Shown here in pieces: positions 31,045-39,171 of a stretch of DNA of 45,967 bases. The stretch comes from Paludibacteraceae bacterium (GTDB taxonomy: Bacteria; Bacteroidota; Bacteroidia; Bacteroidales; Paludibacteraceae). The notes under the pieces are model-generated. The model was not told where the DNA came from and ran no database searches. It saw nothing but the letters and a program-made list of their open reading frames with translations. A program made the translations under genes and the position numbers. Location of the stretch: assembly GCA_017962085.1 (NCBI GenBank), contig JAGCWA010000045.1:1-45967 (forward strand), given 5' to 3'. Position 1 is the first letter of the stretch, and every line of letters begins with the position of its first letter.

Positions 31045-32640
31045 ATGAGAAGGTTTTATTTAACGATGCTGACAATGTTGATGTCGGCGGCTGCCCTTTG
31101 GGGAGAGGCTCAGACAGATGTACTGACTGGGACCATCTCCGGTAAGGAGAAATATGCGGCAGGTAAGAACAGTTATCTAATGGATGGGTATGATATCAAT
31201 GTGACTTACAAGGAAGTCATGGGTGCGCCGGTTTGCACGGCTAACATGACATGGACCCGCAACAACAGTTACATGGTGAAGTCCAAGAAGGTCGCATACG
31301 CCCAGTTGGCGGAGTACCCTGATTTGAAGGCTCGCTACGATTTGATCACTCCGAAAGAGGTGGAGTGCACTTATACAATCATGTTCTATTCCGAGAGCGC
31401 CAAGACGTATATCGCTTCCGCTAAGACGAAGCTCACGCTCAATCTGTTGGAGAAGGCGGGCGCCACGGTCGCTCCTATGATCCCTGAGAACCTCTCTTGG
31501 AGGGATAATTTCACGGATGTGGTGATCGGTCAGCAAGACCCGAAGAAACCGGGTGTCATCATTCCGAACGCTACTTTGGAGGAGTTTTTCAAGAGTTCAA
31601 GGATCACTTCCGGCAAGTTGGATCCTAAGGCTGCTGGCTTCGCTTACTCGCTCAGCCTTCAAAGAATCTTCAGAAACTCTTCGAAAATCGATTTGGTGAA
31701 CACTTCCGTGAAGGTGAAGTGGAACGACGAGGACTACAACTTCATCTCCGAGGAGTATGGCAAGCGTAAATTGGCTGAGTCCTATATGGCGAAGAAGGAT
31801 ACCCTCAATGCGATGAAGACTTATACGAGCAACAGAAAACGTGAGATCCCGGTTAGCGTGAACGCTCCGTTCTTCTGGAGAACAACTTCTATCCCTTACG
31901 AGGTTTGCTTGGACGCTATCTCGACGGGTGATGAGCTCTACGCTCAGCAGAAGTGGGACGAGGCGCTTCCTTTCTATCAGAAGGCTGCTAAGTCTGACGA
32001 GAAATTCGCTTACCCTGCTAACCGTGTGGCTAAGATCCAAAAATACATGGAGTTCAAGTCTAACAGGAACGTACGTGACCTTGAGTTGATCTTCGTGGAG
32101 GGTACCGGTGGCATGAAGTCTTTCTACATGGGTAAGACAGAGGTTACGCAAAGACAATGGATGCGCGTGATGCATTCCAACCCTTCCAAGTTCGCCATGA
32201 GAGGCAACGGCGACGCTCCTGTTGAGAACGTCACTTGGGAAGAGGCTTTGGAGTTCGTGAAGAAACTGAGCGCCGAGACGGGCATGAAGTTCCGTTTGCC
32301 TCGCGCCGACGAGTGGATGTACGCCGCTAAGGGTGGTAAGATGGCTGTCAATACGCAGTTCAGCGGTAGCGACAACTTGAGCGATGTCGCTTGGTGCGCA
32401 TACAACTCTGAGGAGAAGACCCACAAGGTGGGCGAGAAGACTCCGAACGAGTTGGGTATCTTCGACATGACGGGTAACGTCAGCGAGTGGGTGGCTGATT
32501 CATATGACAAGGATAACCGTTACGTGAAGGGCGGTTCTTGGTCTGACGATGCGGCTAACTGCGTGATGACCGCCGACGAGAAGAGGTCTCCGAAGTACAA
32601 GAGTGGTAACATCGGCTTCCGTGTGTGCCAGGACGAATAA
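31045..32640 (+). CDS. Secreted protein with a C-terminal formylglycine-generating-enzyme-like (SUMF1) domain
   Basis: This 531-residue protein has a signal peptide (about 1-22, ending in GEA-QT), an N-terminal region of about 260 residues without a known family, a short TPR-like helix pair (about 285-330) and an FGE/SUMF1-like domain (about 345-531). The domain shows FYMGKTEVTQRQW, PVENVTWEEALEF, FRLPRADEWMYAA and LGIFDMTGNVSEWV, and ends in GFRVC. The active-site region, which in true FGE has a cysteine pair, shows one Cys (AANCVMT), so I expect a structural or binding role and not sulfatase activation. FGE-like folds of this kind occur in the type IX component PorK/GldK, but that protein is a lipoprotein of different layout. 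It lies 30 bases before the WG-repeat gene and probably shares its transcript. Confidence 0.85.
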   Translation: MRRFYLTMLTMLMSAAALWGEAQTDVLTGTISGKEKYAAGKNSYLMDGYDINVTYKEVMGAPVCTANMTWTRNNSYMVKSKKVAYAQLAEYPDLKARYDLITPKEVECTYTIMFYSESAKTYIASAKTKLTLNLLEKAGATVAPMIPENLSWRDNFTDVVIGQQDPKKPGVIIPNATLEEFFKSSRITSGKLDPKAAGFAYSLSLQRIFRNSSKIDLVNTSVKVKWNDEDYNFISEEYGKRKLAESYMAKKDTLNAMKTYTSNRKREIPVSVNAPFFWRTTSIPYEVCLDAISTGDELYAQQKWDEALPFYQKAAKSDEKFAYPANRVAKIQKYMEFKSNRNVRDLELIFVEGTGGMKSFYMGKTEVTQRQWMRVMHSNPSKFAMRGNGDAPVENVTWEEALEFVKKLSAETGMKFRLPRADEWMYAAKGGKMAVNTQFSGSDNLSDVAWCAYNSEEKTHKVGEKTPNELGIFDMTGNVSEWVADSYDKDNRYVKGGSWSDDAANCVMTADEKRSPKYKSGNIGFRVCQDE

Positions 32641-32670
32641 TCAATGTGTAAAAAATAATATTAGGATATA

Positions 32671-34050
32671 ATGAAAAAGATAGTATTGTTTTTCATGATG
32701 GCAAGCGCCTCCCTGATGGTGTGCGCCGACAATAAAAATATAAGCAAGGAGGAGTCCCTTGCTCGCAAGAACTATTTCAAGGCTGTGGATTATTTCGAGG
32801 CTGGCGACGCTAAGTCCGCTCTCAAATATGTCGATTTGGCTGAGAAGGCGTTGAACAAGACCAACGCGCGTTTGAGCTACGTGAAGGCGAAGGCTTTGTA
32901 CCAACAGGGCGACTTGGTGGAGACGCAGAAGGCTTGCTCCAAGTTCTTCTCTTCCAACCCTATGCAGGATAATGGTTATTTCGAGATGAAGCAAATCCTG
33001 GATGATGTGACGACTCAATTGAATGCCGCCGCCGCTCAACGTAGGGAAGAGGCCGCCGCTCAACGTGAGGCGCAGATCGAGGCTGCCGCTCGTGCGGAGG
33101 CTGAGGCTAAAGAGAGGGCTGACGTGATGGCTTCTGCGGCTGAACGTCGCGCGAAGGACGCTGAGAACCAAGCTGCCGTGGATGCTAAGATCGCTGATGA
33201 GTTCAAGGCTGTACAGGCTAAGAACAGCAAGGATGCTTATCAACAATTCATCTATACTTATCCTTCCAGCAAGTCCGCCGCTGTGGCTAAGGCTGAGATG
33301 CAGAAGAAATGGCCTGCTCCGGTTCGTGTGATGAGAAAGAACAAATATGGTTACCAGAAAGGCAACGATTTGGTCATCAAGGCTAAATATGACAACGCTT
33401 CCGAGTTCAGCGAGGGTCTCGCTCGTGTCGGCAAGGGTAACAAGTATGGTTTTGTCACTGAGGATGGCAAGGAGATCGTTCCTATCCAGTTCGCTGCCGC
33501 TAGCAACTTCAGCTATGGTTTCGCGGCTGTGAAGATGGACGAGGGCAATTGCTACTTCATCGACAAGACGGGTAAGAAGATGGATAACCAAGTATATGCT
33601 GACGCCCGCGCGTTCAACGAGGGCTTGGCTCCTGTTCAGGCAGGCGATAGCTACCTCTACGGATTCATCGACACGAAGGGTAACTCGGTTATCGAGCCTA
33701 AGTACAACAACGTTTCTTGGTTCTATGAGGGCATCGCGGCTGTCTGCAAGAACGTGGGTGGCGCTAAGCGTTACGCTTACATCAACAAGGACGGAAAGGC
33801 TATCACCGACTTCATCTTCGAGGAGGCTAAGGATTTCCAGAACGGTGTGGCCCGCGTGAAGGCGAACGGTAAGTTCGGTCTTATCGACAAGTTCGGTGCT
33901 CCTATCACGGAGTGCGTGTACGATTATATCTCCGACTTCGCTAACGATGGCTATGCGCTCGCTAAGAAGAGCAACATCAAGATCTACTTGGATAGAGAGG
34001 GTGGCTCTTGGGCGAAAGTCAATGGCAAGTATGTGGAGGTTAAGTTCTAA
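32671..34050 (+). CDS. Secreted WG-repeat protein
   Basis: This 459-residue protein has a signal peptide (1-19, VCA-DN), a TPR-like helical part (about 25-110), an Ala/Glu/Arg-rich coiled coil (about 115-185) and then about six WG-type repeats (about 215-445). The repeats follow the pattern KYGFVTEDGKEIVPIQF..ASNFSYGFAAV, and similar units are YGFIDTKGNSVIEPKYNNVSW and FGLIDKFGAPITE. WG repeats form beta structures thought to bind other proteins. The gene follows the FGE-like gene by 30 bases and ends in a strong terminator, so the two make one operon for envelope proteins. Function unknown. Confidence 0.87.
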   Translation: MKKIVLFFMMASASLMVCADNKNISKEESLARKNYFKAVDYFEAGDAKSALKYVDLAEKALNKTNARLSYVKAKALYQQGDLVETQKACSKFFSSNPMQDNGYFEMKQILDDVTTQLNAAAAQRREEAAAQREAQIEAAARAEAEAKERADVMASAAERRAKDAENQAAVDAKIADEFKAVQAKNSKDAYQQFIYTYPSSKSAAVAKAEMQKKWPAPVRVMRKNKYGYQKGNDLVIKAKYDNASEFSEGLARVGKGNKYGFVTEDGKEIVPIQFAAASNFSYGFAAVKMDEGNCYFIDKTGKKMDNQVYADARAFNEGLAPVQAGDSYLYGFIDTKGNSVIEPKYNNVSWFYEGIAAVCKNVGGAKRYAYINKDGKAITDFIFEEAKDFQNGVARVKANGKFGLIDKFGAPITECVYDYISDFANDGYALAKKSNIKIYLDREGGSWAKVNGKYVEVKF

Positions 34051-34071
34051 GGATATATAGATTAGTTTGGG

Positions 34072-34105
34072 ACAAGGCGGCTTTTGGGTCGCCTTGTTTC
34101 TTTGT
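34072..34105 (+). terminator. Intrinsic terminator after the WG-repeat gene
   Basis: ACAAGGCG (34072-34079) pairs with CGCCTTGT (34090-34097) around a 10-base loop and is followed by a T-rich tail TTCTTTG. It lies 17 bases before the rel start codon. Confidence 0.85.
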
Positions 34106-34121
34106 TTTGAGGAATGTGAAT

Positions 34122-36365
34122 ATGGATGAGTTACAGGTCCAAAAGGAAAACGAGTATATTGAGGCGGAGTATCAGGCGTTGTTGAACGATTATCTCTCTT
34201 CCGCCCACCGCCGTAAGGTGGCCATCATCGAGAAGGCTTTCAAATTTGCCCGTCAGGCGCATGAGGGGGTACGCCGTCGTTCCGGTGAACCGTACATTAT
34301 GCACCCGATCGCCGTGGCGCGTATCGTGGCGAAGGAGATTGGTCTCGGCTCCACCTCCATCTGCTCCGCTTTGCTGCACGACGTGGTGGAGGATACGGAG
34401 TATACCGTGGAGGATATCGAGAACCTGTTCGGCGCTAAAATCGCTTCCATCGTTTCTGGACTCACGAAGATTTCGGGAGGTGTCTTCGCTGACTCTACCC
34501 AGGCGGAGAACTTCAGGAACCTATTGCTCACCATGTCTGACGATATCCGTGTCGTGCTGATTAAGATGGCGGACCGCCTCCATAATATGCGCACGCTCGG
34601 TTCCATGCCTCCTGCCAAGCAGTATAAGATCGCTGGAGAGACGCAGTATATCTACGCTCCGCTGGCGAACCGCCTCGGCCTCTATGCCCTCAAGACGGAG
34701 CTGGAGGACCTGAGCTTCAAATATGAACATCCTGACAAGTACGAACAGCTCACCCAGAAGATGGAGAGCACGAAGCAGGAGCGTGATAAGGTCTATGAAC
34801 TCTTCTCTAAACCGTTGCACGATAAGCTGGAGAGCCTCGGCTTCAAGTTCGAGATCCACTCCCGCGTGAAGTCCATCTATTCGATCTGGCGGAAGATGCA
34901 GACCAAGAATATTCCTTTCGAGGAGGTGTATGACATCCTGGCCATGCGTATCGTCTTCAGCGTGGACGATGAGGCGGACGAGAAGAAGACGTGCTGGGCG
35001 ATCTATTCGGCCATCACGGATGTCTATAAACCGCACCCTGACCGTATCCGTGACTGGATCAGCACGCCTAAGGCGAATGGCTATGAGGCGTTGCACGTGA
35101 CCGTCATGGGTCCGACCGGACAGTGGGTGGAGGTGCAGATCCGTAGCCGACGCATGGATGATATCGCCGAGAAGGGTTTCGCCGCCCATTGGAAATACAA
35201 GACGGGCGAGAAGGACGACTCGGAGTTGGAGAAGTGGCTGCAGACCATCAAGGAGCTGCTGGAGAACCCGGAGCCGAATGCGATCGACTTCCTCGACACC
35301 TTTAAGCTGAACCTCTTCGCCTCCGAAATATTCGTCTTCACGCCGCAGGGTGACATCAAGACGTTGCCGCAGGGTGCGACCGCCCTTGACTTCGCCTTCT
35401 CGTTGCATACGGACATCGGTATGCAGTGCATCGGTGCGAAGGTGAACCATAAACTGGTGCCGTTGAGCTATGTGCTGAATAGTGGTGACCAGGTGGAGAT
35501 TCTGACCTCCAAGAAACAGAAACCTACGGCCGAGTGGATCAACTATGTCACGACCGCCCGCGCCAAGTCTAAGATACGCGTCTTGTTCAGGAAGGAGTAC
35601 AAGTCTTTCATGAATAAAGGCGAACATGACCTGAAGTCTTTTTTTGAAAAGAATAACCTGGCGCTCTCTCCTGACAATGTCGCCAAACTGTTGGAACATT
35701 ACCACGAGACGAAGAAGGAGACGTTGTTCTACAAGATCGGAAAGGGGACATACAACTTGGACGAGTTGATGAACACGGTCTTCAAGGCGAAGTCGCAGAG
35801 CCGTTTCATGAAGTATTGGAAACTGACCTTCGGGGGAGGCGGTAAGAAGGATGATTCCGCGCTCCTCAATCTGCCTATCTTCAGTAGCAAGAAGGTCTCT
35901 TCCAAGAATACATTGACGCTGACGGAGGACAACTCCGGCGTCACCTACCGTATCGCGGATTGCTGCTCTCCGATCCCTGGCGATGATATCGTCGGTTTCA
36001 TGGAGGAGGATGGTATGCTGGTGGTCCACAAACGCCAGTGCCCCGTGGCGATGCGTCTGAAATCCAACTATGGGGAACGTATCATCTCCGCCGTCTGGGA
36101 GAGCCATAGGATGCTTTCCTTCCCTGCCACCATCGAGGTGAAGGGAATGGACCGCATGGGTATCCTAGGTGAGATCGTGAAGGCCATCACGGAGGAGCAT
36201 GCCGTGAATGTCAACAAGGTGCATCTGGAGACCAACGACGGAATGTTCGAGGGCTTCATCACCGTCTATGTCCATGACGTGGAGGACGTGAATAACCTTT
36301 GTGTCACATTGGTGAAAATCAATGGTGTAAGCTCCGTGAATAGGGTGGAGAATGCGGACAAATGA
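34122..36365 (+). CDS. rel: Rel-type (p)ppGpp synthetase/hydrolase
   Basis: Rel enzymes make and break the alarmone (p)ppGpp in the stringent response. The 747-residue protein has the full layout: HD hydrolase (about 35-190), synthetase (about 230-360), TGS (about 395-460), a helical and zinc-finger-like region (about 550-655, with CCSPIPGDDIVG) and a C-terminal ACT domain (about 670-745). The hydrolase motif is intact (His86-Asp87 in LLHDVVEDT), so it is probably bifunctional and not a RelA-type synthetase only. In the synthetase, WISTPKANGYEALH and EVQIRSRRMDDIAEKGFAAHWKYK are typical. I chose the ATG at 34122 (after GAGGAATG); a TTG at 34107 is in frame but less likely. Confidence 0.95.
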   Translation: MDELQVQKENEYIEAEYQALLNDYLSSAHRRKVAIIEKAFKFARQAHEGVRRRSGEPYIMHPIAVARIVAKEIGLGSTSICSALLHDVVEDTEYTVEDIENLFGAKIASIVSGLTKISGGVFADSTQAENFRNLLLTMSDDIRVVLIKMADRLHNMRTLGSMPPAKQYKIAGETQYIYAPLANRLGLYALKTELEDLSFKYEHPDKYEQLTQKMESTKQERDKVYELFSKPLHDKLESLGFKFEIHSRVKSIYSIWRKMQTKNIPFEEVYDILAMRIVFSVDDEADEKKTCWAIYSAITDVYKPHPDRIRDWISTPKANGYEALHVTVMGPTGQWVEVQIRSRRMDDIAEKGFAAHWKYKTGEKDDSELEKWLQTIKELLENPEPNAIDFLDTFKLNLFASEIFVFTPQGDIKTLPQGATALDFAFSLHTDIGMQCIGAKVNHKLVPLSYVLNSGDQVEILTSKKQKPTAEWINYVTTARAKSKIRVLFRKEYKSFMNKGEHDLKSFFEKNNLALSPDNVAKLLEHYHETKKETLFYKIGKGTYNLDELMNTVFKAKSQSRFMKYWKLTFGGGGKKDDSALLNLPIFSSKKVSSKNTLTLTEDNSGVTYRIADCCSPIPGDDIVGFMEEDGMLVVHKRQCPVAMRLKSNYGERIISAVWESHRMLSFPATIEVKGMDRMGILGEIVKAITEEHAVNVNKVHLETNDGMFEGFITVYVHDVEDVNNLCVTLVKINGVSSVNRVENADK

Positions 36366-36395
36366 GGGTAATTAAGAATTTTCAAATTACCTAGG

Positions 36396-36414
36396 TGTCA
36401 CCCCTTCGGGGGTT
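36396..36414 (-). repeat. Palindromic intergenic repeat of the CCC-RAA-GGG-TGACA family
   Basis: On the minus strand it reads AACCCCCGAAGGGGTGACA, a short hairpin followed by GACA. It belongs to the same family as the elements at 38587-38606, 38704-38721 and 38773-38790. It lies between the rel and PorE-like genes. Confidence 0.6.
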
Positions 36415-36459
36415 GGGTTGTGCGTTCTATCGTAAATCGCAAATATCCACGAACGCCAC

Positions 36460-36493
36460 AAATAGTAAATTGTAAATGGTTAAATAGCAAATA
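36460..36493 (+). repeat. 34-bp AT-rich dispersed repeat, copy 3
   Basis: It starts AAATAGTAAATTGTAAAT and agrees with 7987-8020 at all but two positions. The rest of 36366-36540 holds GAATT- and ATTTA-rich words and no gene. Confidence 0.7.
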
Positions 36494-36540
36494 TTTAAAT
36501 GGATTCAATGCGGTAATCAGTCCAGCATCGGTCTCCTGTG

Positions 36541-38496
36541 TTATTTTCCGATGATAAGGATTTCCGTCCGTCGGTTTAGCGCCCTGCCCGCATCTGTTTT
36601 GTTGTCTGCGATCGGTTGCTCCGCTCCGAATCCCTGGTATTCCAGCCTGTTGGTTGGTACCCCCTTCTTGACGAGGTATTCGTAGGCAGCCTTGGCTCTG
36701 TCGTTGGAGAGGGTCATGTTGTATTCCTTGGTACCCTTGTAGTCGGTATGTCCGCAAAGCTTGATCCTTACGGTCGGGTTCTCCCTCATGAATTGGGCGA
36801 CACGGTTCAGCTCGAAGTGGGAGGCTTTTTTCAGGGTGGCCTTGTCGAAGTCGAAGAAGATGTTCTTTAGCGTGATCTTCTTGCCCACCTCGATTCTCTC
36901 CATTCTTACGTTATTGTCCTTGGTGAGGTCCACTTTCTTGGAGGATTTGTTCGTGCTGTTTCCCTGTTGTGAGGAGCCTCCGAAATTGTCCGAGAAGAAG
37001 AGATAACCCTTCTTGCTCACGTTGACGCCGTACTCCTCGTCGCTTGGCACGCAGGCGATGAATTCTCCGCTCTCCTTGTCCGAGACGGAGCGGAAGATGG
37101 TGCGGTTGCTGGTCGTTCCGTAGACGTCGATGGTGGCCTGCATAGGTTGTTTCTTGTCGGCGTCCACGATCTTACCCGTCGCATATTTCATCTTTTGGGC
37201 AGGTCTCATATTCCCTTCCGCCAAGGTGAGTTCATAGATGTCCCTTCCCTTCCAGTTCTTTTCCTGTCCGTCGGAAGAGAAGTAAGCTTTGTCACCGTAG
37301 GCGTTCACCACGAAGCCCGTTTCGTCCTTGCAGGTGTTGATAGGGTAACCGATGTTTTTGGGAGTGCTCCACTTCCCCTTTTCGTCCCTGTAGGTGACGA
37401 AGATATCATGTCCGCCCATACCCTTCCTTCCTTTGGAGGAGAAGTAGAGGGTGTGGTTATCCGCGTGGATGAACGGGGAGAGCTCATCCTCCGGCGTGTT
37501 GACGGTCGGTCCGAGGTTGACGGGCTCTGAGAACTTCAGTCGTCCGTCCTGTTGTATCTCCACGCGGCAAGCCCAGATGTCGCATTTCCCTTGTCCGTTA
37601 GGGCGGGTGCTGGCGAAGTAGAGGACGTCGCCTGTAGGGCTAAGCGATGGGGAAGTTTCCCAATGGCGGGTGTTGACGGGCGCTCCGCAGTTGATGGCGG
37701 GCGTCCAACCCTTTCCTTCATGGATGGAGTAGTAGATGTCGCAACCGCCCATTCCGCCTTGGCGGTCGCATGCCACGAAGAACATGTATCGTCCGTCCAG
37801 GGAGATGCTCTGAGCCCCTTCGTTGCCTATGCTGTTGATGGATTGTCCGACGTTTTGGGCGGTGCCCCAAGCCCCATCCTCACGTTTGCTGAGGTAGATA
37901 TCCTCGTGGATGCCCCGTCCGAAGTCCGACTGGCCTTGTCGTTTGTTCAGTTTCCGGGTGAGGGAGAAGTATCCCTCGTTGGCGGTCAGGCTGGGCCAGT
38001 ATTCGTCGAACTCCGTGTTGATGGCGTTGCCCATGTTGCGGAAGTTGAAGGGAACGGGTTCCTGCTTCAGCTCCAAAGCGTCCTCGCACTCCTTGATGCC
38101 CGCTTGCGCCCGCTTGTAGTAGGTGGTCTCAGAGGTGGGTATGAGTTGGTATTGCTTGATGGCGTTCGTGTAGTCGCACAGACCATGGTAGGCGCCGGCC
38201 AGACGCATGACCGAGTTGTAGTAGCGAGGCATTTTAGGCTTGGCTACGTTCGCCAATGTGGCGATTTGCTTCTCGCTGTCGCACATTCTCGAATAGAGTT
38301 CCGCCAGTGTCCACGAGGCGTCCACGAACTCCTTGTTGGAAGTCACCAACCCTTTGAGGAGGGGAAGCGCCTCTTTGTATTTCCCTTCGTTCATAAGGAT
38401 CACCGCGGTCTCGTAGGTCTTGATGTCTTTCTTGCTTTGCCCCCACATCGTGGCGCAAAACGCGGAGAGGAGGATGGCTATGATTATTTTTTTCAT
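36541..38496 (-). CDS. PorE-like OmpA-family protein (TPR, beta-propeller, carboxypeptidase-regulatory-like and OmpA domains)
   Basis: This 651-residue protein has a signal peptide (1-19, MWG-QS), TPR-like helices (about 22-145), five PD40-type propeller blades (about 165-430, with repeats such as ISLDGRYMFFVACDRQGGMGGCDIY and LYFSSKGRKGMGGHDIF), a carboxypeptidase-regulatory-like beta domain (about 440-510) and a C-terminal OmpA domain (about 540-651). The OmpA part has FDFDKATLKKAS and the peptidoglycan-binding LSNDRAKAAYEYL and NRRTEI segments. This order is the one described for PorE (PG1058) of Porphyromonas gingivalis, a periplasmic, wall-bound part of the type IX secretion machine. PorE is a lipoprotein, while here no clear lipobox is seen, and other OmpA proteins share parts of this layout, so I call it PorE-like only. 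A -7 box (TATCTTTG) lies at 38526-38519. Confidence 0.85.
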   Translation of the reverse strand: MKKIIIAILLSAFCATMWGQSKKDIKTYETAVILMNEGKYKEALPLLKGLVTSNKEFVDASWTLAELYSRMCDSEKQIATLANVAKPKMPRYYNSVMRLAGAYHGLCDYTNAIKQYQLIPTSETTYYKRAQAGIKECEDALELKQEPVPFNFRNMGNAINTEFDEYWPSLTANEGYFSLTRKLNKRQGQSDFGRGIHEDIYLSKREDGAWGTAQNVGQSINSIGNEGAQSISLDGRYMFFVACDRQGGMGGCDIYYSIHEGKGWTPAINCGAPVNTRHWETSPSLSPTGDVLYFASTRPNGQGKCDIWACRVEIQQDGRLKFSEPVNLGPTVNTPEDELSPFIHADNHTLYFSSKGRKGMGGHDIFVTYRDEKGKWSTPKNIGYPINTCKDETGFVVNAYGDKAYFSSDGQEKNWKGRDIYELTLAEGNMRPAQKMKYATGKIVDADKKQPMQATIDVYGTTSNRTIFRSVSDKESGEFIACVPSDEEYGVNVSKKGYLFFSDNFGGSSQQGNSTNKSSKKVDLTKDNNVRMERIEVGKKITLKNIFFDFDKATLKKASHFELNRVAQFMRENPTVRIKLCGHTDYKGTKEYNMTLSNDRAKAAYEYLVKKGVPTNRLEYQGFGAEQPIADNKTDAGRALNRRTEILIIGK

Positions 38497-38518
38497 GTCT
38501 GTGATAGTCTTATTTGTA

Positions 38519-38526
38519 CAAAGATA
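38519..38526 (-). promoter_or_regulatory. Candidate -7 box (TATCTTTG) for the PorE-like gene
   Basis: On the minus strand it matches TAnnTTTG and stands 22 bases before the ATG. GAATTAAGAATT-type repeats fill the place of the -33 element. Confidence 0.5.
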
Positions 38527-38529
38527 GTG

Positions 38530-38670
38530 ATTTGAATTAAGAATTAAGAGTTAAGAGTTAAGAATTCTATGCGATGCTCGTAACCCAGCCCTGAAGGGGC
38601 GTGACAAATATAGCCTGGGGCAACGCCCTAGGGAATTAAGAATTAAGAATTTTGAATTTTGAATTTTTGG
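38530..38670. repeat. GAATTAAGAATT / GAGTTAAGAGTT repeats around a hairpin element
   Basis: Runs of GAATTAAGAATT and GAGTTAAGAGTT (38533-38567) and of AATTAAGAATTTTG (38633-38668) flank the first palindromic element. They belong to the same simple repeat family as 4529-4559 and 27785-27840. Confidence 0.6.
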
Positions 38671-38844
38671 GAGTGCGCATTTCTACACGATGCGCAAACC
38701 CCAAGCCCCAACGGGGCGACATCCCCCAGGCAGGGGTGTCAACCCCTGTGTGAAATGGTGCGTGTGTGTGGGAACCCTGAAAGGGTGACACGTGAAAATT
38801 AAGAAACGTCGGTTCGGCGTAATTGATTAATAATTGACGACGTT
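38587..38844 (+). repeat. Cluster of palindromic elements in the gene-free stretch before the adhesin gene
   Basis: The cluster contains hairpins at 38588-38600 (GCCCT-GAA-GGGGC), 38614-38632 (8-bp stem, AAC loop), 38674-38696 (TGCGCAT stem), 38705-38717 (GCCCC-AAC-GGGGC), 38731-38748 (CAGGGGT stem), 38774-38786 (ACCCT-GAA-AGGGT) and 38805-38844 (AACGTCG stem). Three of them are followed by GACA. No reading frame of note lies in 38497-39171; the remainder is AT-rich leader sequence of the adhesin gene. Confidence 0.65.
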
Positions 38845-38926
38845 TTGGCGCGTTTTTGGGACAAAATAGTGTAATTTCCCCTTAAAAGAGTTTTTTTTCG
38901 TCCTAAACCCTTAATTTTCCCGCCTA

Positions 38927-38961
38927 TTTGCTTGGCTTTTCCCTTTTTTTTCGTACCTTCA
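38927..38961 (+). promoter_or_regulatory. Candidate promoter of the adhesin gene
   Basis: TTTG (38927-38930), a spacer of 23 bases and TACCTTCA (38954-38961, two differences from TAnnTTTG) would give a leader of about 200 bases. A further -7 box, TATATTTG, stands at 39077-39084 without a -33 partner. Confidence 0.4.
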
Positions 38962-39171
38962 TATTCTGAATACTGTTGTCAAGTTGCGAAAAACCGTTAG
39001 GAGTTTTTAAAATTCCGAAAGAAAGGTTAATTTCGCGGCTTGGAGCAATGTATTAGAAACAAAGTATATAAGTAAGTATATTTGAAGTATAGTGATGTGT
39101 GTTTCCTTCAAGGATGGGATGATGTGTCTTTTCAATGATAGGGAACAGCGTTTATTTGAATTGAATAGTTG

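Noticed and set aside
34521-36107. Long antisense frame of 528 codons opposite rel
   Set aside because: Its codons are the mirror of a highly biased real gene with all Rel motifs; the predicted protein is His/Arg/Leu-rich without a recognisable domain.
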